NCBI GenBank assembly: GCA_016177345.1 | Contig: JACOVM010000079.1 | Span: 1-9,486, forward strand | Direction of reading: 5' to 3' | Length of the DNA: 9,486 nucleotides | Origin: Candidatus Woesearchaeota archaeon | Lineage (GTDB): Archaea; Nanobdellota; Nanobdellia; Woesearchaeales; UBA12501 | Shown here: piece by piece, positions 1 through 5,668 of the stretch | Layout of the letters: each line of letters begins with the position of its first letter | How positions within the stretch are numbered: the stretch's first letter is position 1 | Translations under genes and position numbers: made by a program | Notes under the pieces: generated by a model | What the model saw: the letters and a program-made list of their open reading frames with translations, nothing else | What the model was told of the DNA's origin: nothing | Database searches by the model: none

Positions 1-6
1 GCTATC

Positions 7-26
7 TAGCCGATTATAGCCGATTA
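7..26. repeat. Tandem 10-bp direct repeat
   Basis: TAGCCGATTA occurs twice head-to-tail at 7-16 and 17-26 with no mismatch. It lies at the window edge, so it is unclear whether it belongs to a longer array or marks the end of an upstream element. No function can be assigned. Confidence 0.6.
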
Positions 27-90
27 ATGAGAAAATACGGTTAGTGAGGTAGTAACATTCTAAGCTATATATCCAAAGTTATAATAAGCT

Positions 91-130
91 GGTAATCATG
101 GCTTCGCTTCGCTCGCCATGAACGATTACC
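91..130. repeat. Inverted repeat / hairpin 1
   Basis: GGTAAT (91-96) pairs with ATTACC (125-130), and CATGGC (97-102) pairs with GCCATG (115-120). This gives a 12-bp stem with a 4-base bulge (121-124) on the 3' side. The 12-base loop TTCGCTTCGCTC (103-114) is itself internally repetitive. It is the first of three consecutive foldable elements. Confidence 0.7.
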
Positions 131-134
131 GATC

Positions 135-239
135 AGCGTCACCGCACAGCAGATATAATTCGAGTCCTTTTTTCTTGCTCCTTACTTAATGTGGAGCAAG
201 AAAAAAGGACTCGGGCATTCCATCAGTAGCGGTGACGCT
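135..239. repeat. Long nested inverted repeat / hairpin 2 (11-bp outer, 21-bp inner stem)
   Basis: The inner arms 161-181 and 193-213 are perfectly complementary over 21 bases, with an 11-base loop (182-192). The left arm carries a run of six T and the right arm a run of six A. The outer arms AGCGTCACCGC (135-145) and GCGGTGACGCT (229-239) are also perfect over 11 bases. The segments between the two stems are both exactly 15 bases long (146-160 and 214-228) and are not complementary, so the RNA would have a symmetric 15 x 15 internal loop. Perfect pairing of this length cannot be chance. It could be a structured RNA, a miniature inverted-repeat element or a bidirectional termination structure. 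Confidence 0.85.
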
Positions 240-251
240 ATTTCTTTACGT

Positions 252-279
252 TCCCGCCCGACCGAAGGTCGCGGCGGGA
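252..279. repeat. GC-rich hairpin 3, terminator-like
   Basis: TCCCGCC (252-258) pairs with GGCGGGA (273-279), and CGACC (259-263) pairs with GGTCG (267-271) around a GAA loop. This is 12 bp with one bulged C at 272. TTATTATT follows directly, which gives it the look of an intrinsic terminator closing a transcript that comes through hairpins 1 and 2. Archaeal termination depends mainly on oligo-T, so the hairpin may instead be the end of a folded RNA. Confidence 0.65.
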
Positions 280-402
280 TTATTATTGCTGATCTTCTTG
301 AAAGGAAGCATGATTATCATGAATTGTAGCTGGCTTCGTTCAAAATTCAATAAAAAAATACAATAAAAATAGGGCTTCAGAACAGAACGGTGACAAGTAA
401 AG

Positions 403-410
403 TATATAAA
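403..410 (+). promoter_or_regulatory. TATA box of glyS (leaderless)
   Basis: TATATAAA at 403-410 is preceded by a purine-rich BRE-like AAGTAAAG (395-402). The distance from the box centre to the ATG at 434 is about 27 bases, the usual archaeal TATA-to-start distance, so the mRNA should begin at or next to the start codon and be leaderless. No Shine-Dalgarno sequence is seen, in agreement with this. Confidence 0.7.
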
Positions 411-433
411 GAGAAAGCCAACTAAGTGCTATT

Positions 434-1990
434 ATGAACGAGCCAAACACGCTCACTATCGAAGAAATGGCTTCTTTCTGCAAGAAGAAAGGCTTTGTCT
501 ATCCTTCTGGAGAAATATATGGTGGGCTTGCTGGCTTCTTTGACTATGGCCATATTGGGGTGGAGCTCAAGAATAACATCAAAAAAGAATGGTGGAAGGC
601 CTTTGTCCAGTCGCGGGAAGACGTGGTTGGCATTGATGGCAGCATCATCACGAATCCTAAGGTATGGAAGGCGTCCGGCCATGTAGACTGTTTTGAAGAC
701 ATTATGGTTGAGGATGCGGTAACGAAAGAAAGGCACCGGGCTGACCAGCTTGTTGAGGCAAAGCTGAAGATGGCTGTTGACGGCCTTAACGCAGACCAGC
801 TCTGGAAGCTTATTCATGACCATAAAATTTTTTCTCCAAAAGGCAATCCACTTCTTCCACCAAAACAGTTTAACTTGATGTTTTCAACCCATGTTGGGCC
901 TCTGGAGACAGAAACATCAAAAGCGTATCTTCGCCCGGAAACAGCCCAGCTCATCTTCGCCAACTTTCGCCTGGTAGCCGAGCACGCAAGAATGAAGCTT
1001 CCATTTGGGATCGCACAAATAGGAAGATCATTCAGAAACGAGATTGCACCACGTGACTTCTTATTCCGCTGCCGTGAATTCGAACAGATGGAGATGGAAT
1101 ACTTTGTGCACCCTGATAAGACCAACGAATGCCCGTATATGGACGAAGTTCTTGACTACCAACTGCTTATCTTTTCTGCGGTCATGCAGCAGCAGAAGAA
1201 AGAACCGCAAGAAATGACGGTGAAGGATGCTCTTCAGCGACACATCATCAAGACATCATGGCATGCGTACTGGCTCGTTCAATCCCACCAATGGTTTGTA
1301 AAGCTTGGCGCAAAGCCGGAGAACTTTCGCGTTCGCCAGCATCTTCCTGATGAAAAAAGCCATTACGCCCTTGATACCTGGGATCTCGAGTACAAATTTC
1401 CATTTGGCTGGAAAGAGCTCCAGGGCATGGCGAACAGGACAGACTTTGACTTGCAGCAGCACATGAAGCATTCAACAACTGACCTCTCCTTGTTTGATGA
1501 TGAAACAAATAAGAAAGTTGTTCCCCATGTTGTTGCAGAGCCAGCCCAAGGCGTTGACCGCGCTTTCTTAGTATTCCTCTTTGATGCGTACACGTACAGC
1601 AAGGAACGAGAATATATTGTGCTAAAGCTTCACCCAAAGCTTGCGCCAGTGAAGGTCGCAGTCCTTCCTCTTGTCAATAAAGTGAACGACAAGGCAAGAG
1701 CTGTCTTCAATATGCTCAAGGCAGAATTTACCTGTGTGTTTGACAAGTCCGGCGCTATTGGAAGGAGGTACGCGCGCAATGACGAGATCGGCACGCCGTA
1801 CTGTGTGACAATCGACTTCGACAGCCTTGACCATAATGATGTTACAATCCGAGAACGTGACACTGCAATGCAGAAGCGCGTCAGGATTGCCGACCTTGTT
1901 CCAAGCCTGCACACGCTTCTCTCCTCCGGATCGTTTAAGGATATTCCAGGAAAGATGGTGCAGCAGAGTTCAACAAGCTCAACAGTGTAA
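434..1990 (+). CDS. glyS: Glycyl-tRNA synthetase (class II, archaeal/eukaryal alpha2 type)
   Basis: Charges tRNA-Gly with glycine in the cytosol, using ATP. The 518-residue product begins with the family's motif-1 region (residues 20-50, with PSGEIYGGLAGFFDYG and VELKNNIKKEWW). RADQL (102-106) and FNLMF (146-150) are further family landmarks. Motif 2 spans about 197-224 (RSFRNEIAPR, then FEQMEMEYF), ELQGMANRTDFDL lies at 328-340, and motif 3 at about 371-386 (GVDRAFLVFLFDAY). An HGTP-type anticodon-binding domain runs from about 394 to 500. The linker before FNLMF reads SPKGNPLLPPKQ without a CxxC pair, more like eukaryal or bacterial GlyRS than zinc-containing forms. The length is on the short side for the family, and the Ser/Thr-rich tail from 510 looks dispensable. 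The start is fixed by the TATA spacing and the family N-terminus. All signature motifs are intact, so it should be active. Confidence 0.96.
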   Translation: MNEPNTLTIEEMASFCKKKGFVYPSGEIYGGLAGFFDYGHIGVELKNNIKKEWWKAFVQSREDVVGIDGSIITNPKVWKASGHVDCFEDIMVEDAVTKERHRADQLVEAKLKMAVDGLNADQLWKLIHDHKIFSPKGNPLLPPKQFNLMFSTHVGPLETETSKAYLRPETAQLIFANFRLVAEHARMKLPFGIAQIGRSFRNEIAPRDFLFRCREFEQMEMEYFVHPDKTNECPYMDEVLDYQLLIFSAVMQQQKKEPQEMTVKDALQRHIIKTSWHAYWLVQSHQWFVKLGAKPENFRVRQHLPDEKSHYALDTWDLEYKFPFGWKELQGMANRTDFDLQQHMKHSTTDLSLFDDETNKKVVPHVVAEPAQGVDRAFLVFLFDAYTYSKEREYIVLKLHPKLAPVKVAVLPLVNKVNDKARAVFNMLKAEFTCVFDKSGAIGRRYARNDEIGTPYCVTIDFDSLDHNDVTIRERDTAMQKRVRIADLVPSLHTLLSSGSFKDIPGKMVQQSSTSSTV

Positions 1991-2070
1991 CAGGGCGGGA
2001 AGAGAAAAGGAAAAAAGTAAAGAAAGAGCAAGAGCAGTAAAGAAAGAGCAAAAGTTCGTGAGCGGTTTTG
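1991..2070 (+). other. Polypurine intergenic spacer with tandem repeat
   Basis: Of the 70 bases 1991-2060, only 11 are pyrimidines on the + strand. A 16-mer, AGTAAAGAAAGAGCAA, occurs at 2016-2031 and again at 2036-2051 (period 20). No TATA box is visible, so the downstream gene is probably co-transcribed with glyS. No canonical Shine-Dalgarno lies just before the next ATG. Confidence 0.55.
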
Positions 2071-2967
2071 ATGCCAACAAAAAAAGAGGTTGATTACACT
2101 ATTCTTGTCATTATGGTAGTTGTTTCTATCGCGATCCTTAGCGTTATTGCCTTGAAAAGCAAGTCCCCCACTGGCTATGTGGTATTTGATGGCAATGAGG
2201 AAACCCTAAAAACCCAGGTTGGCGAGTTCGTGCGCCGCTTTCCGCTAACTGCCCTGTCTGGAGACGATGCTGAAGTATGCCTCATCATCAATGCAGGAAG
2301 CGAGCAGTACACGTTTGACTTGTTTAAGAGCAAGGGCAATGTTGAAGTGACGGCAATGCCCTACAGCAGGTACTGCGACAATGACTTCAACAATAAAGGA
2401 AGCGAAGACCTTGTCATCCAATACGTTGATTACGATTCCTTTGTAAGCCATCTTAACAATCCATCCTGTGAGCTTCTGAAGTCAACAGGCTCTGGCGAAG
2501 ACTTTTATTATCTTCCCTCAGAATTTGTTGAGGTTGGCGGCATTCCTGTCTGTAACGCCCTGTTCCAGGAACGATACTGCCCTGCGGTAAGGGCATGTGC
2601 ATCCGCAGCTGAAATGAAAGCGCGAGGGTTTGGCTGCTGCCTTCTTGGAAAGGAACAGCCGCGCTCATCCCTCACTGCAGTTCTCACGAATAAGTACCTC
2701 TGGTTCTTCATTTTCCTCTTCTTATTCGGCTTCACCATTGTTCTTGTTGTCTACCTTATCGAACAGCGAAAAGAGCAAAAAGACAAAGAAGCGTTTGAGA
2801 AGTGCGTTACTGAACTGAAGCATTATATCAACTATTGCATCGAAGCGGGCAGAACAGAGAAAGAAGTATGTGAGATTCTTCTTCGCCAAGGCTGGGCCAA
2901 TGATATTGTGGACTATGTTATTGGGCTTGAAAAACAAGTAAAGGAAACTGGTAGGTTGTCTAAATAA
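2071..2967 (+). CDS. Two-helix membrane protein with Cys-rich outer domain and cytosolic helical tail
   Basis: I do not recognise the family. From ATG 2071 (a TTG at 2068 would add one residue) the product has 298 residues. A hydrophobic helix at about 9-29 is followed by SPTGYVV and a soluble region of about 175 residues with eight cysteines (70, 102, 133, 161, 170, 176, 189, 190). A second helix lies at about 208-230. The C-terminus is charged and starts with EQRKEQKDKE. Basic residues flank both helices on the presumed inner side (KK before the first, EQRK after the second). The soluble region should therefore be outside and perhaps disulfide-bonded. Residues 247-285 (INYCIEAGRTEKEVCEIL then RQGWANDIVDYVI) resemble a short UBA-like three-helix module with a GW turn. 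That resemblance is from memory and weak. It lies 80 bases after glyS and converges with the next gene. Confidence 0.8.
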   Translation: MPTKKEVDYTILVIMVVVSIAILSVIALKSKSPTGYVVFDGNEETLKTQVGEFVRRFPLTALSGDDAEVCLIINAGSEQYTFDLFKSKGNVEVTAMPYSRYCDNDFNNKGSEDLVIQYVDYDSFVSHLNNPSCELLKSTGSGEDFYYLPSEFVEVGGIPVCNALFQERYCPAVRACASAAEMKARGFGCCLLGKEQPRSSLTAVLTNKYLWFFIFLFLFGFTIVLVVYLIEQRKEQKDKEAFEKCVTELKHYINYCIEAGRTEKEVCEILLRQGWANDIVDYVIGLEKQVKETGRLSK

Positions 2968-2990
2968 AGTTGTACACTAACGGTGATGCG

Positions 2991-3992
2991 CTAGTTCTCC
3001 ATCTCTCCGAAGCAAGCCTCCATTCTGGTTAAAGCAATAGTACTCTGATTAAAAACCGTCATGTTCTTTGCGGTGAGAAAGATATCCAATAAGAGAGAAC
3101 AAATCAGTGGTATACTTGAGCATAACCCTAATGCTTTGGATGCAGCGTCTTCAGCTATGCCCTTCACTGTTTTGAGAATTATCAATCGCTGATGATACGC
3201 TTTTACCATCTTTTGTACGTCAGTTATCCCCATTCTATTATGAAATGACTCTGCTGCTGTTATCTGCTTCTTCATTTCTCTGAGATATTGTTTAAAATCA
3301 GCAATAACTCTTTTTGTCCTTTCTTCATGGTATTCATCTCTTAGATTAACAGGTACGCCACCAGGATGAAGATCAGAAATCTGGCGAGGAACTAACGAAG
3401 CAACTTGGTTTTGCAATCGTTCTTGGATCTTTTGGATGTGCTTTCCTACTATAACAGAGAGAATATGCTCAACGGAGGTTAATAATTCACCATAGACCCT
3501 CAACCAGTCTTTAATATTTGTTACTCTTAGTTGTAGCTCTTCAGGCATTCTTCCTTTATACTGCTTTTGCAATGTTTTAGCACTGAAATCAATACGCAGA
3601 AGGTATTTCTTAAACAGGTCATACGACTTTTTTATTGTCATAAGAAAGGTACTGAGTTTGAATTGCAGAAAGCCTAAGTAGCGTGACTCAAGCCTGGTGA
3701 GGTACGCAAGGTCCGCTATTACTTTATTGAACCATTGGAGGGCGTAAGAAGATTCAAACTTTTCTCCAGAAGGATGAAATGTGCCCAAGGTTTGAAAAGC
3801 TTCAAGGTATCTATCATACAGCTTGCTGTACGTTTTGGTTACTTTATCAAGTGATTGTTGGAGCCCATAAAAGGCCGCTACCAATTCCCCCATATCTGCT
3901 GATAGATCATACCAAAACTCTTCTCCTGTCAGCGCAACTTGGTCTTTAATGTTAGGCTCTGCTTGTCGAAAGAAACCAAAATGAGCTACCAT
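2991..3992 (-). CDS. Uncharacterised all-helical protein
   Basis: Not recognised. The frame is open back to an ATG at 4013 (340 residues). I prefer the internal ATG at 3992 (333 residues) because a TATA box on the same strand lies about 26 bases upstream of it, whereas that box abuts the 4013 ATG. The product reads as long amphipathic helices rich in Lys, Gln, Leu and Tyr, broken near 70-80 and 204-218 (a Pro/Gly-rich segment with HPGGVPVNL). One 19-residue hydrophobic stretch lies near the C-terminus (about 288-306, GLCSSIPLICSLLLDIFL). It could be a single membrane anchor or a buried helix. No enzyme motif is visible. The gene is AT-richer than its neighbours (two sampled 60-base stretches have 33-37% G+C, against 50% in a sampled stretch of asnB) and ends in TAG, while the neighbours use TAA. 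Both hint at a different history. Confidence 0.75.
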   Translation of the reverse strand: MVAHFGFFRQAEPNIKDQVALTGEEFWYDLSADMGELVAAFYGLQQSLDKVTKTYSKLYDRYLEAFQTLGTFHPSGEKFESSYALQWFNKVIADLAYLTRLESRYLGFLQFKLSTFLMTIKKSYDLFKKYLLRIDFSAKTLQKQYKGRMPEELQLRVTNIKDWLRVYGELLTSVEHILSVIVGKHIQKIQERLQNQVASLVPRQISDLHPGGVPVNLRDEYHEERTKRVIADFKQYLREMKKQITAAESFHNRMGITDVQKMVKAYHQRLIILKTVKGIAEDAASKALGLCSSIPLICSLLLDIFLTAKNMTVFNQSTIALTRMEACFGEMEN

Positions 3993-4013
3993 AAAAAAAC
4001 AAGCATAAATCAT

Positions 4014-4022
4014 TTTATAAAT
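4014..4022 (-). promoter_or_regulatory. TATA box of the minus-strand helical-protein gene
   Basis: Read on the minus strand the sequence is AATTTATAAAATG, where the final ATG is the outermost possible start (4013). The box TTTATAAAA is centred near 4018, 26 bases from the ATG at 3992. This predicts a leaderless transcript beginning at the inner ATG and argues against the outer start. Confidence 0.55.
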
Positions 4023-4090
4023 TTAGTGAAATTTTTTGAGCTGGGCCTAAACATTGATTATTGAAACAGTATATAAACAATCCACACAAC

Positions 4091-4100
4091 ATTTATAAAG
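4091..4100 (+). promoter_or_regulatory. TATA box of the ssb operon, with a second box upstream
   Basis: ATTTATAAAG at 4091-4100 predicts transcription from about 4121, giving a leader of roughly 37 bases before ATG 4159. A second box, GTATATAAAC, at 4069-4078 would start transcription near 4099. Both face away from the minus-strand gene, so 4014-4158 is a compact divergent promoter region. Confidence 0.55.
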
Positions 4101-4123
4101 CAAACTCTTTTGCTCTGCTTCTA

Positions 4124-4147
4124 ATTATAGATCAGATTATAGATCAG
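4124..4147 (+). repeat. Tandem 12-bp repeat in the ssb leader
   Basis: ATTATAGATCAG occurs twice with no gap (4124-4135 and 4136-4147), directly after the predicted transcription start and just before the ribosome binding site. It may be a simple duplication or a paired binding site for a regulator. Confidence 0.6.
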
Positions 4148-4152
4148 GGGGT
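4147..4152 (+). promoter_or_regulatory. Ribosome binding site of ssb
   Basis: GGGGGT at 4147-4152 ends six bases before ATG 4159. It is close to the archaeal Shine-Dalgarno consensus GGAGGT and supports this start. It also fits a gene with a real leader, unlike the leaderless genes nearby. Confidence 0.5.
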
Positions 4153-4158
4153 TGCCTT

Positions 4159-4599
4159 ATGCAGATCAAGGACTTGCAAGCAAAACAAGGCAGTGTAGAG
4201 CTGACCGCAGATGTTATCGAGAAGGGAGAGGTTCGCCAATTTCAGAAGTTTGGCAATCCTGGCCGAGTATGCAACGCGGTGATCTCTGATGCGTCTGGCA
4301 CGATTAAGCTTACGCTTTGGAATGAGCAAATTGACCAACTCAATGTTGGAGACAAAATAAAAATCACGAATGGCTACGTCAATGAGTGGCAGGGAGAAAA
4401 GCAGCTTACAACCGGAAAGTTTGGCAAGATGGAAGTGCTGGAAAAGGGGCAAGGAGCAAGCGCTTCTCCAAAACCACAGCAAGCCACTCAGGCTTCACTT
4501 CATCCTAAAGAACCTTCTCCAGATACGCTATCTTCTCACTCGAACAACTCTCCAGAAGAAGATGAGCTTTTTGATGTTGAAGAAGAAAACGTTGACTAA
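4159..4599 (+). CDS. ssb: Single-OB-fold single-stranded DNA-binding protein with acidic tail
   Basis: Binds single-stranded DNA during replication, repair and recombination. The 146-residue protein has one OB fold (about 1-95) and a flexible tail rich in Gln, Ser and Pro that ends in an acidic cluster (EEDELFDVEEENVD). This matches the plan and size of the crenarchaeal SSB (Sulfolobus type, about 148 residues). Core segments such as ISDASGTIKLTLW and VGDKIKITNGYVNEWQGEKQL are clearly similar to it. The stacking aromatics Trp56, Trp75 and Phe79 of the Sulfolobus protein correspond by my alignment to Trp54, Tyr73 and Trp77 here. The acidic tail probably recruits partner proteins, as in bacterial and crenarchaeal SSBs. 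It is the first gene of a probable three-gene unit; the glycosyltransferase starts 17 bases after its stop. An RPA/SOSS-B-like OB protein with a more specialised role is the main alternative. Confidence 0.88.
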   Translation: MQIKDLQAKQGSVELTADVIEKGEVRQFQKFGNPGRVCNAVISDASGTIKLTLWNEQIDQLNVGDKIKITNGYVNEWQGEKQLTTGKFGKMEVLEKGQGASASPKPQQATQASLHPKEPSPDTLSSHSNNSPEEDELFDVEEENVD

Positions 4600-4616
4600 G
4601 GCAAGACCTGTCGACC

Positions 4617-5615
4617 ATGAAGCCTTTTGTTTCCATTATCACTCCAGTAAAGGATGAACTGGGGTTTGTCCAAGAATGTATTCATTCTGTTCAGCAGCTG
4701 AGCTATCCGAAACAGCGCTACGAGCACATTATTATTGTTGACGCAGCATCAGCAGTAAAAGATAGCATAATCGAGCTTAAGCATTTCTTTTCTCGACAAA
4801 CCAATGGCCGAATCAACCTTCAAATTATTCCAGGCGGTATTGGGAGCGCAGCAAACAGAAACATTGGCGTTGAGCATGCTTCACCAAAGGCAGCGTATCT
4901 CGCATTTACTGATGCTGACTGCGCTGTCGCGAACACCTGGCTTTCTGTTCTCGTTGGCAAGTTAGAATCAACACCAGGCCTTGGCGTTGTTGGCGGCCTT
5001 AACATCACGCCAGCCTCTGACTCGCGCCTTGCCCACCTTCTTGGAGCACTGGAAAGCACGCTCCTTGGTGGTGGAAATTCTGCACAGGCAACGATCTGGA
5101 AGCATGAAAAGGAAGTTGTGTCCATTCCTAACTGCAATGCAGTTTATCGAAAGGAGTTATGGCAGCAGGAGAGGCAGGATGAAACACTTTTAGTAGGCCA
5201 GGATGGCGAGTTTAATTATCGGCTCAAGCAGCACGGTGTGAGATTCTTGATCACTCCAAAAACGTTCGTGTACCATCATCGCCAATCATCGTTCTTTTCA
5301 TACCTTCGAAGAATGTATAAGTACGGCCAGGCAACGCGGCGCACGTTTCGAAAGCACCATGGCATTCTCCAAACAAGATGGTACGCCCTCGGCCCTGTTC
5401 TTCTTCTCCTTGGAAGCCTTATCCTTCTGCTAATGGGAGTAGTGTGGCCCTTTGCCATTACAATCCTTCAATCAGCGCTTCTTTTATATATCAGCCTTCT
5501 TCTCCTCACTATGATTATTGAAGTGATCCCTAAGGTGGGAATTATTGGTGCGTTAACCCCGTTCGTGCTCCTCTCTCAACATGTCCTGTATGGCATTGGC
5601 TTTTTGAGAGGATAA
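4617..5615 (+). CDS. Family 2 glycosyltransferase, membrane-anchored
   Basis: Transfers a sugar from a nucleotide-sugar donor to a lipid-linked or surface glycan acceptor on the cytosolic side of the membrane. The 332-residue product has a GT-A domain. Its N-terminal strand reads VSIITPVKDE (5-14), followed by HIIIVDAASA (37-46). The metal-binding DAD lies at 99-101 within FTDADC. The catalytic-region motif GQDGEFNYRL (194-203) has the acidic pair Asp196/Glu198. RRMYKYGQATRR (231-242) replaces the QxxRW motif of processive synthases, as in ExoA-like enzymes. Three hydrophobic helices follow (about 257-279, 280-302, 307-328), anchoring the enzyme. It sits between ssb and an AsnB-like gene with short gaps (17 and 53 bases), so it is probably co-transcribed with them. 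Donor and acceptor cannot be told from the sequence. No strong Shine-Dalgarno precedes the start. Confidence 0.9.
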   Translation: MKPFVSIITPVKDELGFVQECIHSVQQLSYPKQRYEHIIIVDAASAVKDSIIELKHFFSRQTNGRINLQIIPGGIGSAANRNIGVEHASPKAAYLAFTDADCAVANTWLSVLVGKLESTPGLGVVGGLNITPASDSRLAHLLGALESTLLGGGNSAQATIWKHEKEVVSIPNCNAVYRKELWQQERQDETLLVGQDGEFNYRLKQHGVRFLITPKTFVYHHRQSSFFSYLRRMYKYGQATRRTFRKHHGILQTRWYALGPVLLLLGSLILLLMGVVWPFAITILQSALLLYISLLLLTMIIEVIPKVGIIGALTPFVLLSQHVLYGIGFLRG

Positions 5616-5668
5616 AAAGAGTAGTAAGGGAGAAAAGGGAGAACGCAGGAGAAAGGCAGAGGAAAACC
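5616..5668 (+). other. Polypurine spacer with ribosome binding site before the AsnB-like gene
   Basis: Only 7 of these 53 bases are pyrimidines on the + strand, recalling the spacer after glyS (1991-2060). No TATA box is present, in line with read-through from the glycosyltransferase gene. GCAGAGG at 5656-5662 ends six bases before ATG 5669 and may act as the ribosome binding site. Confidence 0.45.

Larger units (their letters stand above)
1..433. other. 433-base gene-free leader region with clustered inverted repeats
   Basis: No convincing reading frame exists here on either strand. The region starts with a tandem 10-mer, TAGCCGATTA, at 7-16 and 17-26. A TATA-like CTATATAT lies at 65-72. 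Three inverted repeats follow within 91-279, then an A-rich stretch around 340-370, and finally the TATA box of the downstream synthetase gene at 403-410. A short palindrome, CATGAT-T-ATCATG, lies at 309-321. The region may encode a structured RNA or hold intergenic palindromic repeats; the sequence alone does not decide. Confidence 0.7.

Noticed and set aside
135..239. CRISPR repeat or insertion-sequence terminal inverted repeats
   Set aside because: There is one inverted pair, no regularly spaced direct repeats and no cas or transposase gene; the 11-base loop and nested stems suit a hairpin better than the ends of an insertion sequence.
2016..2051. CRISPR-like direct repeat
   Set aside because: Only two short, purine-only-like copies with a 4-base gap; this is a simple tandem duplication in a polypurine spacer.
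3993..4013. Seven-residue N-terminal extension (MIYACFF) of the minus-strand helical protein
   Set aside because: The TATA box directly abuts this ATG, so transcription would start inside or after it; the ATG at 3992 fits the expected spacing.
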